From the NCBI GenBank assembly GCA_905235835.1, contig CAJONQ010000008.1, positions 1-57,898 of the forward strand: a DNA stretch of 57,898 bases, written 5' to 3'. Both the position numbers and the translations under genes were made by a program. Numbering within the stretch: position 1 is the stretch's first letter; each line of letters opens with the position of its first letter. The stretch comes from an uncultured Prevotella sp. GTDB lineage: Bacteria > Bacteroidota > Bacteroidia > Bacteroidales > Bacteroidaceae. Below, one piece after another: positions 43,759 through 51,902 of this stretch. The notes beneath the pieces are model-generated. The model made no database searches, had not been told where the DNA came from, and saw only the letters and a program-made list of their open reading frames with translations.

Positions 43759-45111
43759 ATGGATATTAAAGAACTATACAAGTTATACCAGCAGCACCCT
43801 TGTATCACGACAGACTCAAGGGATTGTCCTAAAGACAGTATCTTTCTCGCTTTAAAAGGAGCCTCTTTCAATGGTAACGACTATGCTGTTGCCGCTTTGG
43901 AGATGGGATGTGCCTATGCCATCATCGACGAGAAAAGAATCATAGAAAGCCTGGAACAACGAGGTAAACTAGAATTCCAAGAGAAACTAGTCCTCGTCGA
44001 CAACTGCCTGCAAACCTATAAGGACTTAGCCCGTGAGCACCGTCGACAGTTCGACATTCCAATCATCGGCATTACGGGAACCAATGGCAAGACAACGACC
44101 AAGGAATTGATTCGTGCCGTTCTGTCAGAATGCTATCATGTAATGGCAACAGAGGGAAACTTCAATAATGATGTTGGAGTCCCCAAAACACTGTTCCGCC
44201 TCAATGAAGAGTACGACATCGCCGTAGTGGAGATGGGTGCCTCTCATCCCGGTGACATCAAGACGCTGGTGGAGACGGCAGAGCCTACTTGTGGGCTGAT
44301 TACCAATGTGGGACGAGCCCACTTGTTAGGATTCGGTTCTTTTGAGGGAGTCTGCAAGACGAAAGGGGAGCTTTATGATTTCTTCAGAGCTCATGAGTGT
44401 CCTGTTTTTGTCAATCGTGACAATGAGCACCTAATGAAAATGTCTGAAGGACTTGCTGATATTTATTATTATGGTCAGAGTGACAACCCCGATATCCTGA
44501 TTCATGGAGAGGTCGTCAGCTGCGCTCCTTTCTTGAAGTTCCGCTGGCGTGAGCAAGACTCCGATGCTCATTACACCAGTGAGTGGATGGAGGTACAGAC
44601 CCATCTCATCGGAGCTTATAACCTTGACAATATGCTTGCTGCCATCACCGTCGGTTATGTCAACAACATACCCTTTGAGCAGATCAACCATGCCCTGGAG
44701 AACTATATCCCCTCCAACAACCGTTCTCAGATGACGGTCACCGAGCATAACCATCTCGTGGTCGATGCCTATAATGCCAATCCGACAAGTATGAAGGCTG
44801 CCATCGACAACTTCAAGCTCATGGAGGTATCACCTAAGATGGTGATTATAGGTAAGATGGGAGAGTTGGGAGATGTCGTAGAAGAGGAGCACCAGAAGGC
44901 GGTTGACATGCTTGCCGAGGCTCATTTCGATAAAGTATGGCTGGTGGGGGAAGAATTTGCTAACACTAACCGCTCAACGCTAACCGCTACCCTCTTCCGC
45001 GACGTGGAGGAGGTGAAGGCTGCTATTGCCACCGAACAACCCCAAGGATATTATATTCTGATTAAAGGTAGTAATAGTAATAAACTCTTTGAACTACCCG
45101 AATTGCTTTGA
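43759..45111 (+). CDS. murF: UDP-MurNAc-tripeptide D-Ala-D-Ala ligase
   Basis: Adds the D-Ala-D-Ala dipeptide (made by Ddl, also in this window) to the peptidoglycan precursor. The 450 residues have the Mur ligase ATP loop ITGTNGKTTTKELI (about residues 112-125), EMGASHPGDIKTL and VVDAYNANPTSMKAAI. The stop codon TGA is part of the first unit of a heptamer array. Confidence 0.96.
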   Translation: MDIKELYKLYQQHPCITTDSRDCPKDSIFLALKGASFNGNDYAVAALEMGCAYAIIDEKRIIESLEQRGKLEFQEKLVLVDNCLQTYKDLAREHRRQFDIPIIGITGTNGKTTTKELIRAVLSECYHVMATEGNFNNDVGVPKTLFRLNEEYDIAVVEMGASHPGDIKTLVETAEPTCGLITNVGRAHLLGFGSFEGVCKTKGELYDFFRAHECPVFVNRDNEHLMKMSEGLADIYYYGQSDNPDILIHGEVVSCAPFLKFRWREQDSDAHYTSEWMEVQTHLIGAYNLDNMLAAITVGYVNNIPFEQINHALENYIPSNNRSQMTVTEHNHLVVDAYNANPTSMKAAIDNFKLMEVSPKMVIIGKMGELGDVVEEEHQKAVDMLAEAHFDKVWLVGEEFANTNRSTLTATLFRDVEEVKAAIATEQPQGYYILIKGSNSNKLFELPELL

Positions 45112-45155
45112 ACATTGAACATTGAACATTAATCATTGAACATTAAACATTATAC
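45107..45155 (+). repeat. Heptamer array from murF stop into the next gene's start
   Basis: Seven units: TTTGAAC, ATTGAAC, ATTGAAC, ATTAATC, ATTGAAC, ATTAAAC, ATTATAC. It contains the murF TGA and the TTG start codon of the lipoprotein gene, and encodes that protein's first residues. Confidence 0.9.
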
Positions 45156-46017
45156 AATAGGGCTCTGTCTGTTGATAGGAATGCTGACAGCGGGATGCAG
45201 CCAACAGAAACGGAAGGTGTTGCCAGAAGGTAACGCTGTGTACTACTGGCGCACAGACTTTCGACTGGACTCCACGGAACGTGCATTCTTGAAACAGTAT
45301 CATATTAACAAGGTATATTGTCGCTATTTTGATGTGGTGATGAACGACTCGTTAGGACCGATGCCTAACGCCACTATCACATTCAGCGACAGTCTGCCTG
45401 AGGACATAGAGATCATCCCGACTGTTTTCATCGTGGAGAATTGTATGCACAAGAAGCCGGAGGGACTTGCCCAGAAACTCGTCAACCGCATCTTGCAGAT
45501 GAACGAGACCAATGACATCAAGAACGTCAAGGAAATACAGATAGACTGTGACTATACCGCTAAGAGCCGTATGTTCTATTATCAGTTCTTAGAGGAATTA
45601 CACTCACAACTATCCACTATGAACTATAAACTGTCAACCACCATCCGCCTGCACCAGTTGTCGATGAAGGTACCACCTGTTGACTATGGCGCACTGATGC
45701 TTTACAATACTGGGCATCCGATGAAGTTCATGGAACGTAACCCTATTCTCGATATCAGGGATGTAGCCCCCTACCTCCGTTATCTCGAAGATTATGACCT
45801 GCCCCTTGCCGCCGCCTACCCTGTTTTCCTCTGGCACCGTATCATCCAGGGGGTGGACATCGAGCATGTCGCTACTGCCGAGGAGATTCTCAAGGTGAAG
45901 ACCGCTGTGGAGAAGGAACGCCCAGAACTGAAACGCCTTATCCTCACTTATGATTTAGCAACAGATAATATTAACAGATATAAACCGGAAACCTATGAAA
46001 AGATTTATGCTCATTAG
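45136..46017 (+). CDS. Unknown lipoprotein, DUF3142-like, TTG start inside a repeat
   Basis: A 293-residue lipoprotein with signal MNIKHYTIGLCLLIGMLTAGC. An in-frame TAA at 45130 forces the start to the TTG at 45136; the first ATG (45181) would destroy the signal peptide. The body has a probable TIM-barrel pattern: IEIIPTVFIVEN, KEIQIDCDYTAKSRMFYYQFL and a late LILTYDLATDN. This resembles DUF3142-type proteins, a weak assignment. Residues HSQLSTMNYKLST are encoded by a heptamer array at 45602-45636. It overlaps the next gene by 23 bases. Confidence 0.75.
   Translation: MNIKHYTIGLCLLIGMLTAGCSQQKRKVLPEGNAVYYWRTDFRLDSTERAFLKQYHINKVYCRYFDVVMNDSLGPMPNATITFSDSLPEDIEIIPTVFIVENCMHKKPEGLAQKLVNRILQMNETNDIKNVKEIQIDCDYTAKSRMFYYQFLEELHSQLSTMNYKLSTTIRLHQLSMKVPPVDYGALMLYNTGHPMKFMERNPILDIRDVAPYLRYLEDYDLPLAAAYPVFLWHRIIQGVDIEHVATAEEILKVKTAVEKERPELKRLILTYDLATDNINRYKPETYEKIYAH
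45602..45636 (+). repeat. Heptamer array inside the lipoprotein gene
   Basis: ACTCACA, ACTATCC, ACTATGA, ACTATAA, ACTGTCA. TGA and TAA are present in the units but fall out of frame. It encodes HSQLSTMNYKLST. Confidence 0.8.
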
Positions 46018-48010
46018 CCTTTTGGCTATGCTTGCCTTGCCTACATTCTGTTGTGGTTGGTATGGCAGCGACAACATCTACCTGTTCCGTGTCTACGACA
46101 GCAAGGAGTTCAAAGACCGTGTCGACGACATCACGTCTAACAACTGGAAGGTATATCTTGGACTTAATCAGGATTATTACTACTTTAATGCTGACGAGGT
46201 CATCAAGGCTGCCCAGAAAAAGAACGATGCCCTGATGGTCAGTTACGTCAAGAACTTGAAGAGTTACTTGGACATCTGCGATGACATTCGTTATGAGCAA
46301 TGGAACTATCCCACAAAAGAGAAACTTGCCCAGCGTAACCAGAAACTGCGTGCTATCCAGACCTATGCCTACAGTAAGATAAAGAGTAAATTACGCTCCC
46401 AGCATGCCCTGCTCTATATGCGTTGTAACATGGTGTTGGGACTGAACCGCGACAACGTCGCTTTCTGGGAGAACACCGCCAGTCAGTTTATTGAGACGGT
46501 CTATAAGGATATGATGAAGAACATCTATGCTGGCGCCTTATATAAGACTGGGCGTGATGCTGAGGCAGGAGAGCTCTTCGCCGAGATGGGTGACTATAAC
46601 AGTCTGATGACCCAGTTCTACAAGCGTCGCTCCTATGAGGCTATTCGTCAGGAATACCTTCGTAACCCTAATGCCGGAGTGTTACCTTTCCTTTTACAGG
46701 ACTTTGTGAACAACGCGCAAGAGGCGGCAAACAACGATTTGCCGGGAAAATTGTTTATCCGTGACATCAAAGAGTCCGAGGCAATGCAGATGGCAGTGTT
46801 CGCCGGACAGGTTGTCAAGGAAGGAAAGACCAACAATCCTGCGATGTGGAAAGCCGCCCAGGGATGGTTAGAGTATCTGTTCAGCAAGAAGCAGCAAGGT
46901 TATCGTGATATCCAACAGGCTATCCACATGGAGGGTACTGAGCATGCGAAACTATCCGCACGCCTCATCAACCTTTATATCAAGGCTGACATGGAGCCTG
47001 TCAATGAGCAGTTTGACGCCTGGCTCGCTGGTGAACTGAGCTGGGTCAAGGAAGGAGGGAAACATGAGTGGTTCAAGTCAAGTGCCATGACTCGTACCAT
47101 AAACCAGATTCTGACCCAAAAATATACTGAGGCAGGACGAATGAACACCTTGATGGGAATCTATAACGTAACCGGACACTACGATTTCGAAAGCCAGACA
47201 AGTACGATGAATGTCGAGGACCTCATCAAGTTCTTGGACTATGTCAAGAGCTCTCCCGGCAACCCACTGGATACCTATCTTGTCTCAAACATCGAATACA
47301 ATCATACAATGATGGACGAGTTGATAGGCACCAAGTATATGCGTGTCGCAGAATGGGAAAAGGCTATCGAGTGGCTCAACAAAGTTCCACTTTCCTTCTA
47401 TTTCACAGATCACAAGAATTGCTATGCCGCAAACCGTAAATGGACGATAGAGCCATGGATTACCCGCCAGTGGATGTCTGATGCTGTTGAGTATGCCAGC
47501 AGTGAGATTCACTGGAAGTCCAACTATAAGATTGATTTCGCCAAAGAGATGCTCGCCATGGAGAAAGAGGCTGCCATCATGAAGGGTGACGCTCAGTGTC
47601 AGCATTACTACGATCTCGCCATCCGCTATGCTCAGGCAGGCTATACTGGTGACTGCTGGTATCTGACTCAATACAGCAAGAGTGTGACAGACACCGTTGG
47701 TGTGAACGAGAAAGACTTTGCCGCCATCGCCTACCAGTTGCTGCAGAAAGCAAGTATGGCGAAAGACAAGAAGTTGAAGGAAAAGGCACTCTTCGGAAGT
47801 TGCTACTATTATTTCCACACTAACCACATGCTCACCAATGAGTGGAACAATGCGACAAGCAGTTTCGAGACCATCGAGCATCCTGAGTCTTCTGAGTTCC
47901 AGGCATGGCTTGCCCTTGAGAAATTTGAGCAGACCACAGGGCAACCAACTGCAGACTTCATCAGCAATTGTGATGTCTTCAAGGTATTCATGAACCGTAA
48001 CAGACACTAA
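45995..48010 (+). CDS. Large exported helical protein of unknown function
   Basis: A 671-residue protein with an N-terminal signal MKRFMLISLLAMLALPTFCC, possibly a lipoprotein although the lipobox (TFCC) is poor. The rest is rich in helices and aromatic residues, in the style of TPR/Sel1-like repeats (GALYKTGRDAEAGELFAEMG, RVAEWEKAIEWLNKVPL). It starts inside the end of the DUF3142-like lipoprotein gene, so the two are one unit and probably act together in the envelope. I do not recognise the family. Confidence 0.75.
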   Translation: MKRFMLISLLAMLALPTFCCGWYGSDNIYLFRVYDSKEFKDRVDDITSNNWKVYLGLNQDYYYFNADEVIKAAQKKNDALMVSYVKNLKSYLDICDDIRYEQWNYPTKEKLAQRNQKLRAIQTYAYSKIKSKLRSQHALLYMRCNMVLGLNRDNVAFWENTASQFIETVYKDMMKNIYAGALYKTGRDAEAGELFAEMGDYNSLMTQFYKRRSYEAIRQEYLRNPNAGVLPFLLQDFVNNAQEAANNDLPGKLFIRDIKESEAMQMAVFAGQVVKEGKTNNPAMWKAAQGWLEYLFSKKQQGYRDIQQAIHMEGTEHAKLSARLINLYIKADMEPVNEQFDAWLAGELSWVKEGGKHEWFKSSAMTRTINQILTQKYTEAGRMNTLMGIYNVTGHYDFESQTSTMNVEDLIKFLDYVKSSPGNPLDTYLVSNIEYNHTMMDELIGTKYMRVAEWEKAIEWLNKVPLSFYFTDHKNCYAANRKWTIEPWITRQWMSDAVEYASSEIHWKSNYKIDFAKEMLAMEKEAAIMKGDAQCQHYYDLAIRYAQAGYTGDCWYLTQYSKSVTDTVGVNEKDFAAIAYQLLQKASMAKDKKLKEKALFGSCYYYFHTNHMLTNEWNNATSSFETIEHPESSEFQAWLALEKFEQTTGQPTADFISNCDVFKVFMNRNRH

Positions 48011-48030
48011 GGAAATGTTAAAAACAGAAA

Positions 48031-48065
48031 ATTATTAATTGTCAATTCTGAATTGTCAATTAAAT
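48031..48065 (+). repeat. Heptamer array upstream of the tRNA-Pro promoter
   Basis: ATTATTA, ATTGTCA, ATTCTGA, ATTGTCA, ATTAAAT, ending 4 bases before the -7 box. Confidence 0.8.
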
Positions 48066-48069
48066 ATAC

Positions 48070-48103
48070 TACCTTTGCAGGCGATTTTCAAGAAATCGCC
48101 TGC
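48070..48103 (+). promoter_or_regulatory. tRNA-Pro promoter with overlapping perfect inverted repeat
   Basis: The -7 box TACCTTTGC is at 48070-48078. An 11-base-pair inverted repeat, GCAGGCGATTT at 48077-48087 and AAATCGCCTGC at 48093-48103 with a 5-base loop, begins inside the box and covers the expected start site. It could be an operator or a leader hairpin removed during tRNA processing. Confidence 0.7.
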
Positions 48104-48112
48104 AATAGGCAT

Positions 48113-48185
48113 CGGGATGTAGCGCAGTTGGTAGCGCACTACGTTCGGGACGTAGGGGTCGGGCGTTCGAGTCGCCTCATCCCGA
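48113..48185 (+). tRNA. tRNA-Pro, anticodon CGG
   Basis: A 73-base cloverleaf: acceptor CGGGATG with CATCCCG, D arm with AGTTGGTA, anticodon stem CTACG/CGTAG around TTCGGGA (anticodon CGG, proline), T arm with GTTCGAGTC. CCA is not encoded. It has its own promoter and terminator, so it is transcribed alone. Confidence 0.96.
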
Positions 48186-48193
48186 CAGGAAAG

Positions 48194-48223
48194 CAGAACA
48201 CTCATCAGGTGTTCTGTTTTTTT
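48194..48223 (+). terminator. Rho-independent terminator after tRNA-Pro
   Basis: CAGAACAC pairs with GTGTTCTG around a 7-base loop, followed by seven T (48217-48223). The last bases overlap the stop codon of the opposing minus-strand gene. Confidence 0.92.
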
Positions 48224-49100
48224 AGTATTCTATATAGGGTGTCAGCCGTTGGATGTCCCTCTCTGTAAAGTCAGGAGAGAAGCGAAGGTCTTGCAGACTC
48301 TTGATATCGCCATGCAACCGTCTGTAGTCGGTAATTGCCTTTGCCTGATAATAATTGATGTACGGATGACGGCGTAATTGCTGAAGGGTGAGTTTATTGA
48401 TATTCAGTTTCTGAGGATTCGGATGGTTAATGACGAAATATTTTTTTGCTTCCTTGGGGAAATGGTCTATCTCATCCAGTTGGTCGACATTCACATAACC
48501 ACCCAGCCACTGTCCATAGCGTACAATCTCCTTGGCATAATAAGTACCGATACCCGGCACTTTGCGAAGCATAGCGGTATCAGCAATATTCAGCACGACA
48601 TGCTCCCCCTCCCGTATCTTCACAGGATAGCGTAAGCTATCTTTACTATAGGCACTATAGGGACTATAGTTACTATAGTGCCTATAGTCCCTATCCCCCC
48701 TATACTGCTTCTTCCCCACCAGCGTGGAAGCTGGCAGATAATCCTCCGAGATACGGATATAAGGCTCCAACCGCCGATAATCCTTTACCGTCAGTCCATA
48801 AAGACGGGCAAAGTCCTCTTTTCTCTGGTAGACCCCGCCCTTGGCGCGATAACGATAAATGTTCCTCACCTGCCAAGGCTGCAAACCCAGCCTCAGCAAC
48901 TGGGTAGAATCCGCCGTATTGGGGTCGAAGTAGAAGGTTTCACTAGTATCCCTAGTAGAACTAGTATTCCTAGTACTCCTAATATCCCTAGTACTCCTAG
49001 TATCCCCCCTATTATCCTCCCCCAACAAGAAGATACCCAAGAGAATCACGACTCCTGTAATGATAGTGACAATAAGTATGCGACGGTCGTTACGGTTCAT
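48222..49100 (-). CDS. Membrane-anchored helix-hairpin-helix protein, ComEA-like
   Basis: A 292-residue protein: one N-terminal membrane helix (RILIVTIITGVVILLGIFLL), then three helix-hairpin-helix modules (FDPNTADSTQLLRLGL, LRKVPGIGTYYAKEIVRYG, LNINKLTLQQLRRHPYINYYQAKAI). These bind DNA in ComEA-type competence proteins; here the role is inferred only. Two linkers are made of 9-base repeats: an STR/NTS-type run near residues 35-50 and HYSNYSPYSAYS before the middle module. It overlaps the symporter gene by 4 bases. Confidence 0.85.
   Translation of the reverse strand: MNRNDRRILIVTIITGVVILLGIFLLGEDNRGDTRSTRDIRSTRNTSSTRDTSETFYFDPNTADSTQLLRLGLQPWQVRNIYRYRAKGGVYQRKEDFARLYGLTVKDYRRLEPYIRISEDYLPASTLVGKKQYRGDRDYRHYSNYSPYSAYSKDSLRYPVKIREGEHVVLNIADTAMLRKVPGIGTYYAKEIVRYGQWLGGYVNVDQLDEIDHFPKEAKKYFVINHPNPQKLNINKLTLQQLRRHPYINYYQAKAITDYRRLHGDIKSLQDLRFSPDFTERDIQRLTPYIEY
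48645..48698 (-). repeat. CTATAG nonamer repeat in the helix-hairpin-helix gene
   Basis: Six units of period 9: ACTATAGGC, ACTATAGGG, ACTATAGTT, ACTATAGTG, CCTATAGTC, CCTATCCCC. Translated on the minus strand as tyrosine-serine-x triplets. Confidence 0.85.
48941..49003 (-). repeat. CTAGTA nonamer repeat in the helix-hairpin-helix gene
   Basis: Seven units of period 9 with core CTAGTA (CACTAGTAT, CCCTAGTAG, AACTAGTAT, TCCTAGTAC, TCCTAATAT, CCCTAGTAC, TCCTAGTAT). Encodes threonine-arginine-x triplets next to the membrane helix. Confidence 0.85.
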
Positions 49101-50449
49101 ATAACACCTAACTGATGCAGAAATATAAGGGATATACAGACTGGACAGACAACACGGACGGCAAAGAGATAAACCGCGAAGAACCGCCCTTTCAACGTTC
49201 CTCCATTGGTAAATTCATCCCTTACCACCTTTTTGGGTATATACCATCCCACAAACAGACAGGCAAGCATGGCACCTGTTGGCAACAGGAAGTTCGCTGT
49301 CAGATGATCGCAGAAGTCCATTAATGAGAATCCCATCACCTTCAGTCCGTCATAGGCGCCAACAGATAAAGAACAGAATATGCAGATGATGCCGGCAACG
49401 ACGGTTATCACCCATGCCGAATTTTTACGTTTCAACTCAAACTCCTCCGTAAAGAATGCCGTCCCTATCTCATGCATCGAGATGGTGGAGGTCAATGCCG
49501 CAAATACCAGCAGGGCATAGAACATGATACCAACGATATAGCCTACTTCCGGCATGGCAGAGAATGCCTGTTGGAACACATTCGGCAAGGTGATGAAGAT
49601 CAGTGAAGGACCACTGTCCGGATTGACACCTACCGAGAAGGCGGCTGGGAAGATCATGAGTCCAGACAGAATAGCTATCAGGGTATCAATGATGGCAATC
49701 TGTGTTGCCGACCGCATCAGGTTCGTATTTTTCGAGAAATAACTGGCATAGGTACACAGGCATGCCGTTCCTAATGACAACGAGAAGAACGCCTGTCCTA
49801 ATGCCTCCAGCATCACACCGCTCGACAACTTACTGAAATCAGGATGTAACAAGAAGCGGATACCACCTATTGCTCCTGGTAGCATACAAGAAGCTGCCAC
49901 CAGAATCAGCAACAAGATGAAGAGAATAGGCATCAACAGTTTCGAGGCTTTCTCGATGCCATGTCTTACTCCACGGACGATGACGAAATGGGTAATCAGG
50001 ATAAAGGTGACACCCCACAGGGTCGGTTTCAACGGATCACTCGAAAACGCCACGAAATAGTTCTTCACATATTCCGCATCCCCACTAATGTGTCCTGCTA
50101 CAGAAGCCCACAGGTATTGCAGACACCAACCCGCAACCACGGCATAGAAGCCAAGAATAATCGTTGACGTGAGAATACCCAAGTAGCCCACGAACTTCCA
50201 AGGATGCCCATTCGACAGCACGTCATAAGCCTTTGCCGCATTCGCCTGGGCATGCCGACCCACGATGAACTCGCTCACCATACCAGGAATACCCAGCAAC
50301 AGGATACACCCTATATAAATAAGGATAAAGGCAGCCCCACCGTTCTCTCCTGCTGTATAAGGGAAACGCCATACGTTCCCCAGTCCGACCGCCGAACCAG
50401 CCGTGGCTAAGATAACACCTATCTTACTTCCGAAACCGCCTCTGTCCAT
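49097..50449 (-). CDS. Sodium-dependent transporter, NSS family, copy 1
   Basis: A 450-residue neurotransmitter:sodium symporter homologue (LeuT fold) that takes up an amino acid or related compound with Na+. The first helix has the family signature SAVGLGNVWRFPYTAGENGG, and helix 6 shows FFSLSLGTACLCTYASYF. About 11-12 membrane helices. It is 14 bases downstream of a close paralogue and overlaps the helix-hairpin-helix gene. The substrate is unknown; several stretches are nearly identical in DNA to copy 2. Confidence 0.93.
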   Translation of the reverse strand: MDRGGFGSKIGVILATAGSAVGLGNVWRFPYTAGENGGAAFILIYIGCILLLGIPGMVSEFIVGRHAQANAAKAYDVLSNGHPWKFVGYLGILTSTIILGFYAVVAGWCLQYLWASVAGHISGDAEYVKNYFVAFSSDPLKPTLWGVTFILITHFVIVRGVRHGIEKASKLLMPILFILLLILVAASCMLPGAIGGIRFLLHPDFSKLSSGVMLEALGQAFFSLSLGTACLCTYASYFSKNTNLMRSATQIAIIDTLIAILSGLMIFPAAFSVGVNPDSGPSLIFITLPNVFQQAFSAMPEVGYIVGIMFYALLVFAALTSTISMHEIGTAFFTEEFELKRKNSAWVITVVAGIICIFCSLSVGAYDGLKVMGFSLMDFCDHLTANFLLPTGAMLACLFVGWYIPKKVVRDEFTNGGTLKGRFFAVYLFAVRVVCPVCISLIFLHQLGVI

Positions 50450-50463
50450 ATATAATTCCTAAT

Positions 50464-51834
50464 TTATTTCAATAGTCCAAACTGATGCAAGAAGATTAAG
50501 AGGATGGCAAGCGGACAGATATACTTCACTAAGAAGAGGAAAAGGTGGAAGATACGCAGATAACCAGCACTCTTCAAAGACCCATGATTTGTAAACTCAC
50601 CCCTTACGATATGATGGGGCACAAACCAACCGATAAAGATACAAGTCAGGAAACCGACTATCGGCAGGAATATCTGACCAGTGATAAAGTCAAACCAGTC
50701 AAATAATGACTTTCCGAAGAATGTCAGTCCATCGACAGCACCCATCGACAACGAGCAGAACGCGCCAATAATTGAGGCGAAGACAGTAACCAACAATGCC
50801 GCACTCTTCCGACTCATCCGCGTCTCCTCTTGGATAAATGCCGTGCTTACCTCATGCAATGACATCAAAGAAGTCAATGCAGCCAATGACAACAGGACGA
50901 AGAAAATCAGCGAGATGCAGTAACCCACCATAGGCATCGACGCAAAAGCCTGCTGGAACACATTCGGCAGGGTGATGAAGATCAGTGAAGGACCGCTGTC
51001 TGGATTCACACCTACTGAGAAGGCGGCAGGGAAGATCATCAGTCCGGCAAGAATGGCAACCATACTGTCAATCAATGCGATTTGCGTTGCCGACTTCGTC
51101 AGATTGGTATAGCCAGAGAAATAACTGGCATAGGTACACAGACAACCCATAGCTATACTCAGCGAATAGAAACTCTGTCCTAATGCTCCCAAGAACACAT
51201 CACTGGTCATCTTCGACATGTCGGGCTTAAACAGGAACTCTATTCCCTTGTCGGCGCCCGGCAACAAACAGGATGCCCCCACGATAATTAATAATAATAT
51301 AAATAAGGTGGGCATCAGGAGCTTCGAGGCCCGCTCAATTCCGTCCCTCACTCCATGCTCAATAATCAGATAGGTAATACCCAAGATGATTACTGTCCAT
51401 AGAACCGGCTTCACTGGATCTGTCGCCAGTTCTGAGAAATAAGTCTTGAAATACTCCGGATCACCTTGCAGATGACCTATCAGCGAGGCAAAGACATACT
51501 GCAGGCACCAACCGCTGACCACGGCATAATAGCCAGATATCAAGAATCCTGTCAGTACTCCCATGTAACCGATCAATGCCCAAGGGGTACCACCTGCCAG
51601 TTTTCTGAAGGCACGTGCTGTATTTGCCTGTCCATGTCTGCCAACGATAAACTCACTCACCATGCAGGGAATACCCAGCAGCACTACACAAACGACATAG
51701 ATGATGATGAAGACGGCACCACCGTTCTCACCAACCATATAGGGGAAGCGCCATACATTACCCAGTCCTACAGCAGAGCCTGCTGTGGCAAGAATGACGC
51801 CTAACTTACTACCGAAATTTGCTCTTTCTCCCAT
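50464..51834 (-). CDS. Sodium-dependent transporter, NSS family, copy 2
   Basis: A 456-residue NSS symporter with SAVGLGNVWRFPYMVGENGG in helix 1 and FYSLSIAMGCLCTYASYF in helix 6; the same length and layout as copy 1. Tandem duplication is evident, with long shared blocks such as FPAAFSVGVNPDSGPSLIFI. It is first in the operon; a -7 box lies at 51862-51854. Different residues around helices 1 and 6 suggest that the two copies may differ in substrate. Confidence 0.93.
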   Translation of the reverse strand: MGERANFGSKLGVILATAGSAVGLGNVWRFPYMVGENGGAVFIIIYVVCVVLLGIPCMVSEFIVGRHGQANTARAFRKLAGGTPWALIGYMGVLTGFLISGYYAVVSGWCLQYVFASLIGHLQGDPEYFKTYFSELATDPVKPVLWTVIILGITYLIIEHGVRDGIERASKLLMPTLFILLLIIVGASCLLPGADKGIEFLFKPDMSKMTSDVFLGALGQSFYSLSIAMGCLCTYASYFSGYTNLTKSATQIALIDSMVAILAGLMIFPAAFSVGVNPDSGPSLIFITLPNVFQQAFASMPMVGYCISLIFFVLLSLAALTSLMSLHEVSTAFIQEETRMSRKSAALLVTVFASIIGAFCSLSMGAVDGLTFFGKSLFDWFDFITGQIFLPIVGFLTCIFIGWFVPHHIVRGEFTNHGSLKSAGYLRIFHLFLFLVKYICPLAILLIFLHQFGLLK

Positions 51835-51853
51835 AATATCTCTCTTAGCGTTT

Positions 51854-51883
51854 GCAAAAATATAAAATATTTCTTACTTTTGC
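51854..51883. promoter_or_regulatory. Divergent -7 boxes of the symporter operon and vanZ-like gene
   Basis: TATTTTTGC on the minus strand (51862-51854) faces the symporters, and TACTTTTGC on the plus strand (51875-51883) faces the VanZ-like gene. They lie 12 bases apart, so polymerases would compete. No heptamer array separates them. Confidence 0.65.
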
Positions 51884-51902
51884 ACCCAAATAATAAGTAA
51901 AT

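Noticed and set aside
48113..48185. tRNA-Pro as an integration site
   Set aside because: No repeated 3' tRNA end, integrase or foreign segment next to it; the adjacent genes look ordinary.
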